This document shows positions 8,032-16,872 of a stretch of DNA of 33,872 nt, in pieces; positions within the stretch are counted from its first letter, which is position 1; every line of letters begins with the position of its first letter. The notes below the pieces were generated by a model that worked only from the letters and a program-made list of their open reading frames with translations, searched no databases and was not told the origin of the DNA. Source of the DNA: Rhodanobacter sp. (GTDB taxonomy: Bacteria > Pseudomonadota > Gammaproteobacteria > Xanthomonadales > Rhodanobacteraceae); contig DAIDKO010000071.1 of assembly GCA_027450005.1 (NCBI GenBank), positions 1 to 33,872 on the forward strand, given 5' to 3'. The position numbers and the translations under genes were made by a program.

Positions 8032-8931
8032 ATGCCCTTCCTCGAACTCTCCCTCACCGCCCGCCTCGAACAGCAGCCCCGCGTGGAGGAAGCGCTGGAG
8101 GATCTCGGCGCGCTGTCGATCACGCTGCGCGATGCCGACGCGGAGACGCCCGACGAACAGGCGATCTTCGAGCCGGGCGTGGGCGAGCTGCCGCTGTGGC
8201 CCACCATTACGCTGAATGCGCTGTTCGACCAGCACGCGGATCGGCGCGGCCTCGCCGCCGCCCTGGGCGAATTGCTGCCGTGGCTGGAGCCTGCCCAGCT
8301 GGACTTCCGCGAAGTGGAAGACCGGGACTGGGAGCGCGTGTGGATGGACCAGTACCAGCCGATGTCCTTCGGCAGGCGGCTGTGGATCTACCCGTGGAAC
8401 ATCGAACCCCCGGCGGACGATGGGCAGGTAGTGGTGCGGCTCGATCCCGGCCTCGCCTTCGGCAGCGGCACCCACCCGACCACCGCGCTCTGCCTTGAAT
8501 GGCTGGACGGGCTCGCGCTCGCCGGCAAGTCGGTGATCGACTACGGCTGCGGCTCGGGCATCCTCGCCATCGCTGCGCTCAAGCTCGGCGCCGCGCACGC
8601 GGTAGGCGTGGACAACGATCCGCAAGCGCTCCTTGCCACGCGCGACAATGCCGAGCGTAACGGTATCGCCGGGCATCTGGACGTCTATTTGCCTGGAGAC
8701 GAGCCGCACGCCACCGCCGACGTTTTCGTCGCCAACATCCTCGCCGGCCCACTGGGCGAACTTGCCCCCACCTTCGCCGCGGCGGCCAGGCCCGGTGCGT
8801 CATTCGCGATCTCCGGCATCCTTGACGGCCAACAGGACGAACTGCTGGCGCGCTACGCGGAGTGGTTCGATGCGCTGCGCGTCGACATTCGCGACGACTG
8901 GGTTCGCATCAGCGGAATCCGCCGCGGCTGA
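8032..8931 (+). CDS. prmA: ribosomal protein L11 methyltransferase
   Basis: PrmA trimethylates several amino groups of ribosomal protein L11 using S-adenosylmethionine. The 299 residues match the usual length. There is an N-terminal L11-recognition domain, then the LDPGLAFGSGTHPTT motif, the SAM-binding DYGCGSGILAIAALKLGA loop, and the NILAGPL catalytic-site motif. The ATG follows the upstream stop codon with no spacer, so translation probably depends on the preceding gene or on GGTGA-poor upstream sequence within it. Association with accBC is common in gammaproteobacteria. Confidence 0.97.
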   Translation: MPFLELSLTARLEQQPRVEEALEDLGALSITLRDADAETPDEQAIFEPGVGELPLWPTITLNALFDQHADRRGLAAALGELLPWLEPAQLDFREVEDRDWERVWMDQYQPMSFGRRLWIYPWNIEPPADDGQVVVRLDPGLAFGSGTHPTTALCLEWLDGLALAGKSVIDYGCGSGILAIAALKLGAAHAVGVDNDPQALLATRDNAERNGIAGHLDVYLPGDEPHATADVFVANILAGPLGELAPTFAAAARPGASFAISGILDGQQDELLARYAEWFDALRVDIRDDWVRISGIRRG

Positions 8932-8979
8932 CCGCACCCAGCCTGCTAAGCTTGCGGCTCATTCAACGCGACGCCCCGC

Positions 8980-9825
8980 ATGTACGCGCAATGTCCTGAA
9001 TGCCTTTCCGTGTTCTCGCTCGGCGCACTAGCGCTGGTGCAGGCGCACGGCTACGTGATGTGCGGACACTGCGGCGCCGGCTTCGACAGCCTGGCGACGC
9101 TGAGCGACCAGTTGCCGCCAGAGCCGTTCCAGGAGTTGCCGCTGAACGAGCAGGCGCTGGCGCCACCGCGCCTCGAACTGGTGGTGTACCGCCCGAAGCC
9201 ACCGCCACCCGTCGTCGTGCAGGCAACGCCGCCTGCGCCCGCGGCAACGGAGGATTTTTCGCAACTGGCGTTCGCGCCGCGCTTCGCGAAGAACACGCGC
9301 AAGCGCAAATCCGCTCGCCCAGCCGGCAGGCAGCGCGCGCACCAGGACCCCGGCGTACAGCGGCGCTGGCCGTGGGTGCTTGTGTGCGGCGTGCTGGCGC
9401 TACTGCTGGCGGCGCAACTCGGATGGGTCAACCGCGACAACCTGATCCGCGACCCGCGGGTCGGTGCCTGGCTGCGCGGTGCCTGCGGGTTGCTGCACTG
9501 CCGCCTGCCGCTGGTCGCCGCACCTAAGCAACTGCACCTGCTGGCCAGCGACGTCGAGACCCACCCCAACGCCGCGCATGCGCTGATGATCAGCTTGAGC
9601 CTGCGCAACGATGCCGCGTTCGCGCAACCCTGGCCGGTGGTGGTGGTGACCCTGTCCGATGCGCAGGGCCATCGCCTGTCGATGCGCCGCCTGCTGCCCA
9701 CCGACTATCTCGACGATCCCGTGGTATTGCGGCGTGGCCTCGCGCCGGGCGCCACAACCGCACTGCTGCTGGAAGTCCAGGATCCCGGCGACGCGGCGGT
9801 CGCCTACGAGTTCGACTTCGAGTAG
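8980..9825 (+). CDS. zinc-ribbon and DUF3426 single-pass membrane protein
   Basis: The 281-residue protein begins with an MJ0042-type zinc ribbon (Cys5-x2-Cys8 and Cys28-x2-Cys31). A Pro-rich, then Lys/Arg-rich, disordered segment follows. One membrane helix lies at about residues 128-149 (WVLVCGVLALLLAAQLGWV), and the C-terminal DUF3426 domain carries the typical GACGLLHCRLPL pair of cysteines. The zinc ribbon faces the cytosol and the DUF3426 domain the periplasm. Family function is unknown. Its place between prmA and fis is conserved in this order. A TAAGCT -10-like box lies at 8947-8952. Confidence 0.88.
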   Translation: MYAQCPECLSVFSLGALALVQAHGYVMCGHCGAGFDSLATLSDQLPPEPFQELPLNEQALAPPRLELVVYRPKPPPPVVVQATPPAPAATEDFSQLAFAPRFAKNTRKRKSARPAGRQRAHQDPGVQRRWPWVLVCGVLALLLAAQLGWVNRDNLIRDPRVGAWLRGACGLLHCRLPLVAAPKQLHLLASDVETHPNAAHALMISLSLRNDAAFAQPWPVVVVTLSDAQGHRLSMRRLLPTDYLDDPVVLRRGLAPGATTALLLEVQDPGDAAVAYEFDFE

Positions 9826-9839
9826 CGGCTTTCATGACA

Positions 9840-9885
9840 ACGGTGGCACTTAAAATCCACCGTCCACGCGGTTAGACTTCACCGC
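9840..9885 (+). promoter_or_regulatory. two adjacent dyads upstream of fis, one enclosing a -10-like box
   Basis: A perfect 7-bp inverted repeat (ACGGTGG at 9840-9846, CCACCGT at 9857-9863) encloses TAAAAT at 9851-9856, a good -10 candidate. A second 5-bp dyad (GCGGT at 9868-9872, ACCGC at 9881-9885) follows at once. No convincing -35 is visible. They could be operator sites on a fis promoter or hairpins ending the upstream transcript. Confidence 0.35.
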
Positions 9886-9984
9886 CTCGCGTCTCGCCAC
9901 CGGCATTCGCGGAAGGTCGCGGACGCGGCCACGCAGGACCATCAGAACAGCGGCCATCCAGCCGCGCGAGACATATCGAGGGAA

Positions 9985-10272
9985 ATGTCAGTGAATGCCG
10001 TGAGATTGCCTGCCGCCGAGGCCGCCCGTCCGGCCGCTTCGCAAAGCGCGTTGGGCGAGTGCGTCAGCCGCACCGTGCGCCGCTACCTCGCCGACCTCGG
10101 TGACGCGGACTGCGGCGAAGGCCTGCATGCGCTGGTGATCCACGAGGTGGAAGGCCCGCTCCTACGTGAGGTGCTCGCGTTCCATGATGGCAACCAGAGC
10201 CGCGCCGCGGTGGCGCTCGGCATCAATCGCGCCACCCTGCGCAAGAAGCTGGCCGCGCACGGCCTGCTGTAA
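9985..10272 (+). CDS. fis: DNA-binding protein Fis
   Basis: Fis is a homodimeric nucleoid protein that bends DNA and activates rRNA and other growth-phase promoters. The 95 residues match E. coli Fis in size. The variable N-terminus is Ala-rich. The C-terminal helix-turn-helix is unmistakable (GNQSRAAVALGINRATLRKKL). The ATG at 9985 has a GAGGGA ribosome site 4-9 bases upstream. The usual gammaproteobacterial partner dusB is absent; instead purH follows, as in other Xanthomonadales. Confidence 0.96.
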   Translation: MSVNAVRLPAAEAARPAASQSALGECVSRTVRRYLADLGDADCGEGLHALVIHEVEGPLLREVLAFHDGNQSRAAVALGINRATLRKKLAAHGLL

Positions 10273-10324
10273 TCTCTTATTCGGCATTTGGCCGTCCAAA
10301 CGATAGCCCTTTTCGCGAGTCGGC

Positions 10325-10330
10325 TATAAT
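10325..10330 (+). promoter_or_regulatory. probable -10 box of the purH promoter (TATAAT)
   Basis: A consensus TATAAT lies 27 bases upstream of the purH ATG. The expected -35 region (about 10302-10307, GATAGC) is a poor match, so an activator may be needed or the promoter may be weak. Confidence 0.55.
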
Positions 10331-10357
10331 TCACGGTTTTCCCCTCTGGAAGCCGCC

Positions 10358-11968
10358 ATGTCCGCCCCTGCCGTCTCGCCCGTTCGCCGCGCCCTGCTCA
10401 GCGTCTCCGAGAAGTCCGGGCTGCTCGACCTGGGCAAGCGCCTCGCCTCGGCCGGCGTGCAGTTGCTGTCCACCGGCGGCACCGCCAAGGCGCTGCGCGA
10501 GGCCGGCATCGCGGTGACAGACGTCTGCGAGATCACTGGCTTCCCCGAGATCATGGATGGCCGCGTCAAGACGCTGCATCCGAAGGTGCATGGCGCCCTG
10601 CTCGGCCGCCGCGGCACCGATGATGCGGTGATGGCCGAACTCGGCATCGCGCCGATCGACCTGCTGGTGCTGAACCTGTATCCGTTCGAGGCCACTGTCG
10701 CTAAGCCCGGCTGCACGCTGGAAGACGCGATCGAGAACATCGACATCGGCGGCCCGGCGATGCTGCGTTCGGCGGCCAAGAACTGGAACGACGTTGGCGT
10801 GCTCACCGATCCGGCGCAGTACGACGATGCGATCGCCGAGATCGAACAGCATGGTGGTCTGACCCGCGCCACCCGCTTCAAGCTCTCCGTCGCCGCGTTC
10901 AACAACGTTGCCAACTACGACGGCGCAATCAGCGACTACCTCTCGGGCCTCAAGCTGGACGACGCGCACGAGGCAGTAGCCGGCCACGAGGCCTTCCCGG
11001 CGCAGAGCAACGGCCGCTTCGTCAAGGTGATGGACCTGCGCTACGGCGAGAACCCACACCAGAGCGCCGCGTTCTACCGCGACCTGGATCCGCACGCCGG
11101 TACGCTGGCGACGTTCAAGCAGTTGCAGGGCAAGGAGCTCTCGTTCAACAACATCGCCGATGCCGACGCCGCGTGGGAATGCGTGCGCAGCTTCACCAAG
11201 CCGGCCTGCGTGATCGTCAAGCACGCCAACCCCTGCGGCGTGGCGGTCAGCTTGGACGGCATCGGCACAGCCTACAGCCTGGCCTTCCAGACCGACCCGA
11301 CCTCGGCCTTCGGCGGCATCATCGCGTTCAACCGCGAGTGCGATGGTGCCACCGCGCAGGCGATCGTGGCGCGGCAGTTCGTCGAGGTGGTGCTGGCACC
11401 GTCCTACAGCGACGACGCGCTGAAGGCGTTTGCGAAGAAGGGCAACGTGCGCGTGCTGGAAATCCCGGTGCCGCCGGGGACCGACTTGGTCGCCGCGCAC
11501 CCCGGCAACAACGTCAAGCGCGTCGGCTCAGGCCTGCTGATCCAGACCGCCGACACCGGCATGGTCACCGCCGAGGACCTCAAGGTGGTCACCAAGGTCG
11601 CACCGACGCCGCAGCAGATCGACGACCTGATCTTCGCCTGGAAGGTGGCCAAGTTCGTCAAGTCCAACGCCATCGTCTACGCCAGGAACCGCCAGACCAT
11701 CGGCATCGGCGCCGGCCAGATGAGCCGCGTGTACAGCGCGAAGATCGCCGGCATTAAGGCCGCCGACGAGAAGCTCGAAGTGCGTGGCTCGGTGATGGCC
11801 TCCGACGCGTTCTTCCCGTTCCGCGACGGCATCGACGCGGCCGCCGCGGCCGGCATCAGCGCGGTGATCCAGCCAGGCGGCTCGATGCGCGATGCCGAGG
11901 TGATAGCTGCCGCCGACGAACACGGCATGGCGATGGTGTTCACCGGCATGCGCCACTTCCGCCATTGA
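10358..11968 (+). CDS. purH: bifunctional AICAR transformylase / IMP cyclohydrolase
   Basis: PurH carries out the last two steps of IMP synthesis: formyl transfer from 10-formyl-tetrahydrofolate to AICAR, and ring closure. The 536 residues cover the N-terminal MGS-like cyclohydrolase domain (about 1-200; [27 protein letters not shown]) and the transformylase domain ([18 protein letters not shown], and the end [12 protein letters not shown] to GMRHFRH). All expected blocks are present. A TATAAT box precedes it. The gene that follows starts only 13 bases after the stop and could be cotranscribed. Confidence 0.98.
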   Translation: MSAPAVSPVRRALLSVSEKSGLLDLGKRLASAGVQLLSTGGTAKALREAGIAVTDVCEITGFPEIMDGRVKTLHPKVHGALLGRRGTDDAVMAELGIAPIDLLVLNLYPFEATVAKPGCTLEDAIENIDIGGPAMLRSAAKNWNDVGVLTDPAQYDDAIAEIEQHGGLTRATRFKLSVAAFNNVANYDGAISDYLSGLKLDDAHEAVAGHEAFPAQSNGRFVKVMDLRYGENPHQSAAFYRDLDPHAGTLATFKQLQGKELSFNNIADADAAWECVRSFTKPACVIVKHANPCGVAVSLDGIGTAYSLAFQTDPTSAFGGIIAFNRECDGATAQAIVARQFVEVVLAPSYSDDALKAFAKKGNVRVLEIPVPPGTDLVAAHPGNNVKRVGSGLLIQTADTGMVTAEDLKVVTKVAPTPQQIDDLIFAWKVAKFVKSNAIVYARNRQTIGIGAGQMSRVYSAKIAGIKAADEKLEVRGSVMASDAFFPFRDGIDAAAAAGISAVIQPGGSMRDAEVIAAADEHGMAMVFTGMRHFRH

Positions 11969-11981
11969 TTGCCGCAGCGTC

Positions 11982-12693
11982 GTGCGCCCGCTCGATCGCC
12001 CGATCTGGCGCAGCCCAGCGACGGTGTACGAAGCGCTCTCGCTGGGCGGCGCGCGGGCGCGGCGTTACCTCCCCGACGTGAACCTGTTCGCCTCGGCGCG
12101 CGACGACAGCGACGAGGCGCTCGTCGCACTGGCGGCCCTGGTCGGCTCCGGCGAACAGGTCTACCAGCTGCAGGTGCCGGCCATCACGGTTCTGCCCAGC
12201 CTAGGTCGCGGTGAAGCAGGCTTGGGGCTTGCAGATGGGGGCGCCGCAATCGCTGGTGGCCAGCGACAACGAGGGCGACATCGTGCCGCTGGGCGACGAC
12301 GACGGAGCAGAGATGCTGGCGCTGGCTACGCTCACCCAGCCCGGCCCGTTGCCCACGCGCACGCACCGGATGGGCCGCTTCGCGGGCATCCGCATCGACG
12401 GTCGCCTCTCGGCGATGGCGGGCGAACGCTTCCGCTTTCCGGGCTGGACCGAGGTTAGCGGCGTGTGTACCCATCCGGACTTCCGTAGCCGTGGCCTGGC
12501 GCGACGGCTCTCGCGGCACGTCGCGGCCGGCATCGCCGTCTGCGGCGACAGCGCTTTCCTGCACGCCTGGCGCGACAACGTTTCGGCGATCCGCCTCTAC
12601 GAGAGCCTGGGCTTCGAGTGGCGCAGCGACGTCCACGTGGTCATGCTGGGCCGGCCTCGACGTCAATTCAAAGTCTCACCCAGCCCCGCCTAG
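11982..12693 (+). pseudogene. GNAT-family N-acetyltransferase, frameshifted
   Basis: Two overlapping frames together make one acetyltransferase of about 236 residues. The first frame (GTG at 11982, [12 protein letters not shown] onward) supplies the N-terminal part up to about 12203. The second, from 12204 to 12693, supplies the acetyl-CoA-binding half with GVCTHPDFRSRGLARRLS and a C-terminal LYESLGF motif. An extra A at about 12203 (CTAGG where CTGG would keep the frame) explains the break. It could be a sequencing error or real decay. The substrate is unknown. Position after purH suggests cotranscription. Confidence 0.75.
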
Positions 12694-12772
12694 GCCGCGA
12701 AGTGCAGACGAACGCCACGCGACGACACACCGACAAGCGGGAAAGCCGCGGCGCGGCGCGATCAGGCACGCA

Positions 12773-13309
12773 TCAATGGCCGTCACCCTGCGAGCTGCCT
12801 TTCGACTCCGATGACCGGCTCTTGCCCCACTCCAGAATCTTGTACATGACCGGTCTTACCGGTGGTGCGCCATTGGTGGCTCGCATGGTGCCGTCGCTGC
12901 CCACGATGTAGGTGTACGACAAACCGTTCTTCTGCGTGACCACCACCATGTAGACGCGGCCGCCACGGCGGTATTCCTGATACACCGCGTCGCCTTCGGT
13001 ATGCACGCTCACGTCGTCCGCTGGCGAATCCCCGCTGATCGTCTTCGGTGCACCCTTGTCGCCGGGCATCGCCGGCAGCGGAATTGGCTTGCTGGGCACC
13101 GGGGTGGCGGTAACCGCGGCCGGCGTGCTGCCGCTGGTGCCAGAGGATGCGGGCTGGTCGGGCGGCGCCACGGCCTTCACGCCGGGGGCGTTCATGCCCG
13201 GCGGCGGTGGCGCCGGCGCGAATTTTGGCGCCTGGCTGCTGGTGGATTGCGCCCACGCAGGCATCGTGGCGAAAGCAGAGAGGGCAAGCAGGCAGGCGGC
13301 GGTTTTCAT
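12773..13309 (-). CDS. DUF2782 periplasmic protein
   Basis: The 178-residue product has a signal peptide (MKTAACLLALSAFATMPAWAQ), then a long Pro/Ala-rich stretch, and a C-terminal DUF2782 domain (about residues 90-165). That domain carries the motifs YRRGGRVYMVVVTQK, SYTYIVG and VMYKILEWGKS. Function is unknown, but a DUF2782 gene divergent from polA is common in this order. The ATG at 13309 is chosen because the signal peptide begins there. A CGAGG ribosome site and a TATGCT -10-like box (13335-13340) support it. Frames extending further upstream would invade polA. Confidence 0.88.
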   Translation of the reverse strand: MKTAACLLALSAFATMPAWAQSTSSQAPKFAPAPPPPGMNAPGVKAVAPPDQPASSGTSGSTPAAVTATPVPSKPIPLPAMPGDKGAPKTISGDSPADDVSVHTEGDAVYQEYRRGGRVYMVVVTQKNGLSYTYIVGSDGTMRATNGAPPVRPVMYKILEWGKSRSSESKGSSQGDGH

Positions 13310-13402
13310 GGCGGCAACCTCGAAAGATGCGGGAAGCATAACAGCGCGGCACCTGTGCTCCCGTGAACCGCGACATAGTGCATCGCATGCCAGAATGCGC
13401 GC

Positions 13403-16180
13403 ATGCCCAAGCTCATCCTGATCGACGGATCCTCCTACCTTTACCGTGCCTTCCATGCGCTGCCGCCGCTGACCAACGCGCAGGGCGAGCCGACCGGTGC
13501 TCTGTTCGGCGTGGTCAACATGCTGCGCGCCACGCTGAAGGCCCGACCCGACTACCTCGCCTTCGTCAGCGACGCGTCCGGCCCCACCTTCCGCGACGAG
13601 ATGTACGAGCACTACAAGGCGCACCGCCCGCCGATGCCGGCCGATTTGCGCGCTCAGATCGAGCCGATGCTCGCCATCGTCGCCGCATTGGGGTTCCCCA
13701 TCCTGCGCGTGCCCGGCGTGGAAGCCGACGACGTGATCGGCACACTTGCGCTGCGGGCACACGCGCAGGGCATCGAGGTGGAGATCTCCACCGGCGACAA
13801 GGATATGGCCCAGCTGGTGCGTCCGGGCGTCACCCTGGTCAACACGATGACCAGCACCACGATGGATCGCGCTGGCGTAGAGGAAAAGTTCGGCGTGCCG
13901 CCGGAGCGCATTGTCGACTACCTGACCCTGGTCGGCGACAGCGTGGACAACGTGCCGGGCGTGCCCAAGTGCGGCCCCAAGACCGCCGCGAAATGGATCG
14001 CCGAATACGGCTCGCTCGACGGCGTGATCGCGAACGCTGACAGGATCGGTGGCAAGATCGGCGAAAGCCTGCGCGAAGCGCTGCCGAAACTGCCGCTGTC
14101 GCGCGCGCTGGTGACGATCAAGACCGACGTGGCACTGGAGCAGGGCCCCGCCGACCTAGCGTTGCGCGAGGCGGATACGGCAGCACTTCGCGATCTCTAC
14201 ACGCGCTACGAATTCAAGGCGGCGCTGAAGGATCTGGACGCGAACACGGAGGCCTCGCCCTCCTCTCCTGCCGGCATAGGGGCCGGGAGTGAAGGCGCGA
14301 CGGCCTCTGGCGCCTCCACCGGACGCTCGCCCCAGCCCCTCGCCCAAGGGGATACGGGCTTAGATATCGCCGCGCCCGGCGAATACGAACTCGTCATCAC
14401 GCCGCCGCAACTCGACGCCTGGCTGGGCCGGCTGCGCGAAGCGCCGCTGATCGCCTTCGACACCGAGACCACGGCGCTCGACCCGATGCTGGCCGACATC
14501 GTCGGCCTGTCATTGGCGGTGGAGCCGGGCAAGGCCTGTTACATCCCGCTGGCTCACGACTATCCCGGCACACCCGCTCAGCTGCCGCGCGACGCAGTGC
14601 TCGCCGCGCTCAAGCCCGTGCTGGAGGACGCCAGCCGCCCCAAGCTGGGCCAGCACGCCAAGTACGACATCAACGTCCTCTCGCACTACGGCATCGCGGT
14701 GGCGGGCGTCGCCCACGACACCATGCTGGAATCCTACGTGTGGAACGCCACCGCCACGCGCCACGACATGGATTCGCTGGCGAAGAAATACCTCGGCTAC
14801 GACACCGTGAAGTACGAGCAGGTGGCCGGCAAGGGCGCGAAGCAGATTCCGTTCTCGCAGGTGGACCTGGACACCGCCTGCCGCTATGCCGCCGAGGACG
14901 CCGACGTCACCCTGCGCCTGCACCGTGCGCTGTGGCCCATGCTCGCGAGCGTGCCGTCGTTGCGCGGGGTGTACGAAGCGATCGAGATTCCACTCATTCC
15001 GGTGCTGGCCGGCATGGAGCAGCGCGGCGTGCTGATCGACGTGGACGAACTGCGCCGGCAGAGCCAGCAACTGGGCAAGCGCATGCTGGAACTGCAACAG
15101 CAGGCGTATGCCGAGGCCGGCCGCGAATTCAACCTCGACTCGCCCAAGCAGTTGCAGGCGATCCTGTTCGACCAACTGGGCCTACCCGCCAAGCTCAAGA
15201 CACCCACCGGCCAGCCCTCCACCAACGAGGAAGCGCTGGAGGCGATCGCCGATGCGCACGCGCTGCCGAGATTGATCCTCGACTACCGCGGTCTCGCCAA
15301 ACTGCGCTCCACCTATACCGACAAGTTGGCAAGTACCGTGAACCCGCGCACCGGCCGCGTGCACACCAGCTACCACCAGGGCGCGGTGGCGACCGGCCGC
15401 ATCTCCTCCACCGACCCGAACCTGCAAAACATCCCGGTGCGTACCGAGGAAGGCCGTCGCATCCGCCAGGCCTTCATCGCGCCGCCGGGCTGGAAGGTGA
15501 TGGCGGCGGACTATTCGCAGATCGAGCTGCGGATCATGGCCCACCTTTCCGGCGACGAGGGCCTGCTGAAGGCGTTCCGCGAGGGCGGCGACGTGCACCG
15601 CGCCACCGCAGCGGAGGTGTTCGGCCTGGAACCGGCCGCGGTGAGCGCCAACCAGCGCCGCGCCGCCAAGGCCATCAACTTCGGCCTGATGTACGGCATG
15701 AGCGCGTTCGGCCTCGCCCGCCAGCTCGGCATCGACCGCGGCGAAGCCGGTGACTACATGGCACGCTACTTCGCCCGCTACCCCGGCGTGCATGCCTTCA
15801 TGGAAGCTACCCGCCAGCAGGCGCACCGCGACGGCTACGTGGAGACCATCTTCGGCCGCCGCCTGTACCTGGAGAACCTGCAGTCCCGCAACCAGGCCCA
15901 TCGCGCCGGCGCCGAGCGCGCCGCGGTGAACGCGCCGATGCAGGGCAGCGCCGCCGACATCATCAAGCGCGCGATGATCACCGTGGCCGCCTGGCTGGAG
16001 GGCCGCGACGACGCCCACATGCTGATGCAGGTGCACGACGAACTGGTGTTCGAGGTGCGCGCCGACGCGGTGGACGAGGTCCGCGAGGCGGTGCGCGAAC
16101 GCATGCAGGGCGCCACCGAACTGGCGGTGCCGCTGATCGTCGAAGTCGGCGTGGGCGCCAACTGGGACGAGGCGCACTAG
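13403..16180 (+). CDS. polA: DNA polymerase I
   Basis: Pol I processes Okazaki fragments and fills repair gaps. The 925 residues comprise the 5' nuclease domain (about 1-280; GVEADDVIGT, STGDKDMAQL), a proofreading 3'-5' exonuclease (FDTETTALDP, AHDTMLESYVW, YAAEDADVTL) and the polymerase domain. The exonuclease acidic residues all appear intact. Polymerase motifs A (ADYSQIELRIMAHL), B (RRAAKAINFGLMYGMS) and C (QVHDELVFEV) are complete. The linker, about residues 285-317, is a Ser/Gly-rich insert translated from a repeat-like DNA element. A CAGAAT box ends 6 bases before the ATG, so the mRNA may be leaderless. Confidence 0.98.
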   Translation: MPKLILIDGSSYLYRAFHALPPLTNAQGEPTGALFGVVNMLRATLKARPDYLAFVSDASGPTFRDEMYEHYKAHRPPMPADLRAQIEPMLAIVAALGFPILRVPGVEADDVIGTLALRAHAQGIEVEISTGDKDMAQLVRPGVTLVNTMTSTTMDRAGVEEKFGVPPERIVDYLTLVGDSVDNVPGVPKCGPKTAAKWIAEYGSLDGVIANADRIGGKIGESLREALPKLPLSRALVTIKTDVALEQGPADLALREADTAALRDLYTRYEFKAALKDLDANTEASPSSPAGIGAGSEGATASGASTGRSPQPLAQGDTGLDIAAPGEYELVITPPQLDAWLGRLREAPLIAFDTETTALDPMLADIVGLSLAVEPGKACYIPLAHDYPGTPAQLPRDAVLAALKPVLEDASRPKLGQHAKYDINVLSHYGIAVAGVAHDTMLESYVWNATATRHDMDSLAKKYLGYDTVKYEQVAGKGAKQIPFSQVDLDTACRYAAEDADVTLRLHRALWPMLASVPSLRGVYEAIEIPLIPVLAGMEQRGVLIDVDELRRQSQQLGKRMLELQQQAYAEAGREFNLDSPKQLQAILFDQLGLPAKLKTPTGQPSTNEEALEAIADAHALPRLILDYRGLAKLRSTYTDKLASTVNPRTGRVHTSYHQGAVATGRISSTDPNLQNIPVRTEEGRRIRQAFIAPPGWKVMAADYSQIELRIMAHLSGDEGLLKAFREGGDVHRATAAEVFGLEPAAVSANQRRAAKAINFGLMYGMSAFGLARQLGIDRGEAGDYMARYFARYPGVHAFMEATRQQAHRDGYVETIFGRRLYLENLQSRNQAHRAGAERAAVNAPMQGSAADIIKRAMITVAAWLEGRDDAHMLMQVHDELVFEVRADAVDEVREAVRERMQGATELAVPLIVEVGVGANWDEAH
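14257..14352. repeat. imperfect inverted-repeat element inside the polA linker
   Basis: The left arm contains CTCTCCTGCC then AGGGGCCGGGAGTGAAGG. The right arm (CGCTCGCCCCAGCCCCT then CCAAGGGGA) is its near reverse complement, with about 30 bases between. The pattern resembles the dispersed CCCTCTCCC...GGGTGAGGG intergenic elements of Xanthomonadaceae as I remember them. It is multiple-of-three compatible and is translated as a low-complexity Ser/Gly/Ala linker. Confidence 0.5.
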
Positions 16181-16284
16181 CCGCCCATTTGTTGGATTTT
16201 CGTAACCATGAATCAATCCTGACTTCTCTTGGCGATCGCTTTCGAACTTTTCCGAGCCGGCGCGCTCTGATTCATCGGGTGTAC

Positions 16285-16404
16285 GCAACGGCACCCCTGG
16301 CTGGACACCTCCCTGGACAGCCACCCGGACGTGGAGCCTCACCCCTGGGTATCCACCTCCACCGGCCCCGAAGGTACCCCCTGACCTTCGGGGCCATTTT
16401 TTTT
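16285..16404 (+). ncRNA. candidate sX13-like small RNA downstream of polA
   Basis: Three consecutive stem-loops lie between polA and the next gene. The first spans 16299-16322 (GGCTG and CAGCC arms, loop with CACCTCCC). The second spans 16331-16356 (GTGGA and TCCAC arms, loop with CACCCC). The third is the terminator hairpin at 16364-16395, with loop ACCCCCTG. All loops display C-rich, anti-Shine-Dalgarno-like tracts. As I recall, Xanthomonas sX13 (about 115 nt, three C-rich loops) sits downstream of polA, the same place as Spot 42 in enterics. The 5' end is estimated; no clear promoter was found. Confidence 0.6.
16364..16404 (+). terminator. strong intrinsic terminator downstream of polA
   Basis: A perfect 12-bp stem (GGCCCCGAAGGT at 16364-16375, ACCTTCGGGGCC at 16384-16395) with an 8-base C-rich loop is followed by A and eight T residues. 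It is the best intrinsic terminator in the window. It ends polA transcription, a small RNA, or both. The remaining intergenic stretch to 16627 holds only a short CCCGG/CCGGG hairpin at 16540-16557 and nothing else that I can see. Confidence 0.92.
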
Positions 16405-16627
16405 GTCGATGCGTGCCCTCCCCCATTCGCGCGAAGGTCGAACGGGCGCCATCCATGGTTGCGCTGTCCAGGCTTGTGCGTTCGTCCGTGAACAGGACAT
16501 CCCGCGAGCGTCCGCCCATGGCCGCACCCTTCAGACGAGCCCGGGCGTTTTGCCGGGTTGGCCCCGCTCTTCATCTGCATGGGCCGACCCGGCATACTCG
16601 AAGCCCATTCCATCGCCGGAACCATCC

Positions 16628-16846
16628 ATGCGCCTCGCACTGATCGCCGTCGGCCTGGTCCTGCTCGTCGCAGGCGTATGGGTGCTGTTCGGCCATGGCA
16701 GCTACCAGGCCACCGACACCCTGCTCCAGCTCGGTTCGGCCAAGCTCACCGCCACGCACGACAAGCCCTTCCCGCAATGGCTGGGCATCGCCGCCATCGC
16801 GGTGGGCGCGCTGCTGGCGCTGGCCGGCTTCCTCAGGAAGGGCTGA
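16628..16846 (+). CDS. small two-helix membrane protein
   Basis: The 72-residue product has two hydrophobic helices (about residues 3-21 and 52-68) joined by a polar loop (QATDTLLQLGSAKLTATHD) and ends in a basic RKG. Both termini are predicted to be cytosolic. It resembles DUF3185-type small membrane proteins in layout, but I cannot confirm the family. The ATG at 16628 is preferred over the much longer upstream frame, which runs through the terminator. It lies 26 bases upstream of uvrD. Confidence 0.65.
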   Translation: MRLALIAVGLVLLVAGVWVLFGHGSYQATDTLLQLGSAKLTATHDKPFPQWLGIAAIAVGALLALAGFLRKG

Positions 16847-16872
16847 GCGCCGCAACCGTTACAATCGGTGCG

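Noticed and set aside
10286-10302. Short hairpin (TTTGG/CCAAA) between fis and purH as a terminator
   Set aside because: The stem is only 5 bp and no T-run follows; purH has its own -10 box downstream.
15182-16519. Minus-strand open frame of 445 codons opposite polA, crossing the terminator
   Set aside because: Antisense shadow. It reads through the polymerase motifs and a strong hairpin terminator and has no recognisable domain.
16540-16557. CCCGG/CCGGG hairpin after the polA terminator
   Set aside because: Five-bp stem without a T-run; not convincing as a terminator or attachment site.
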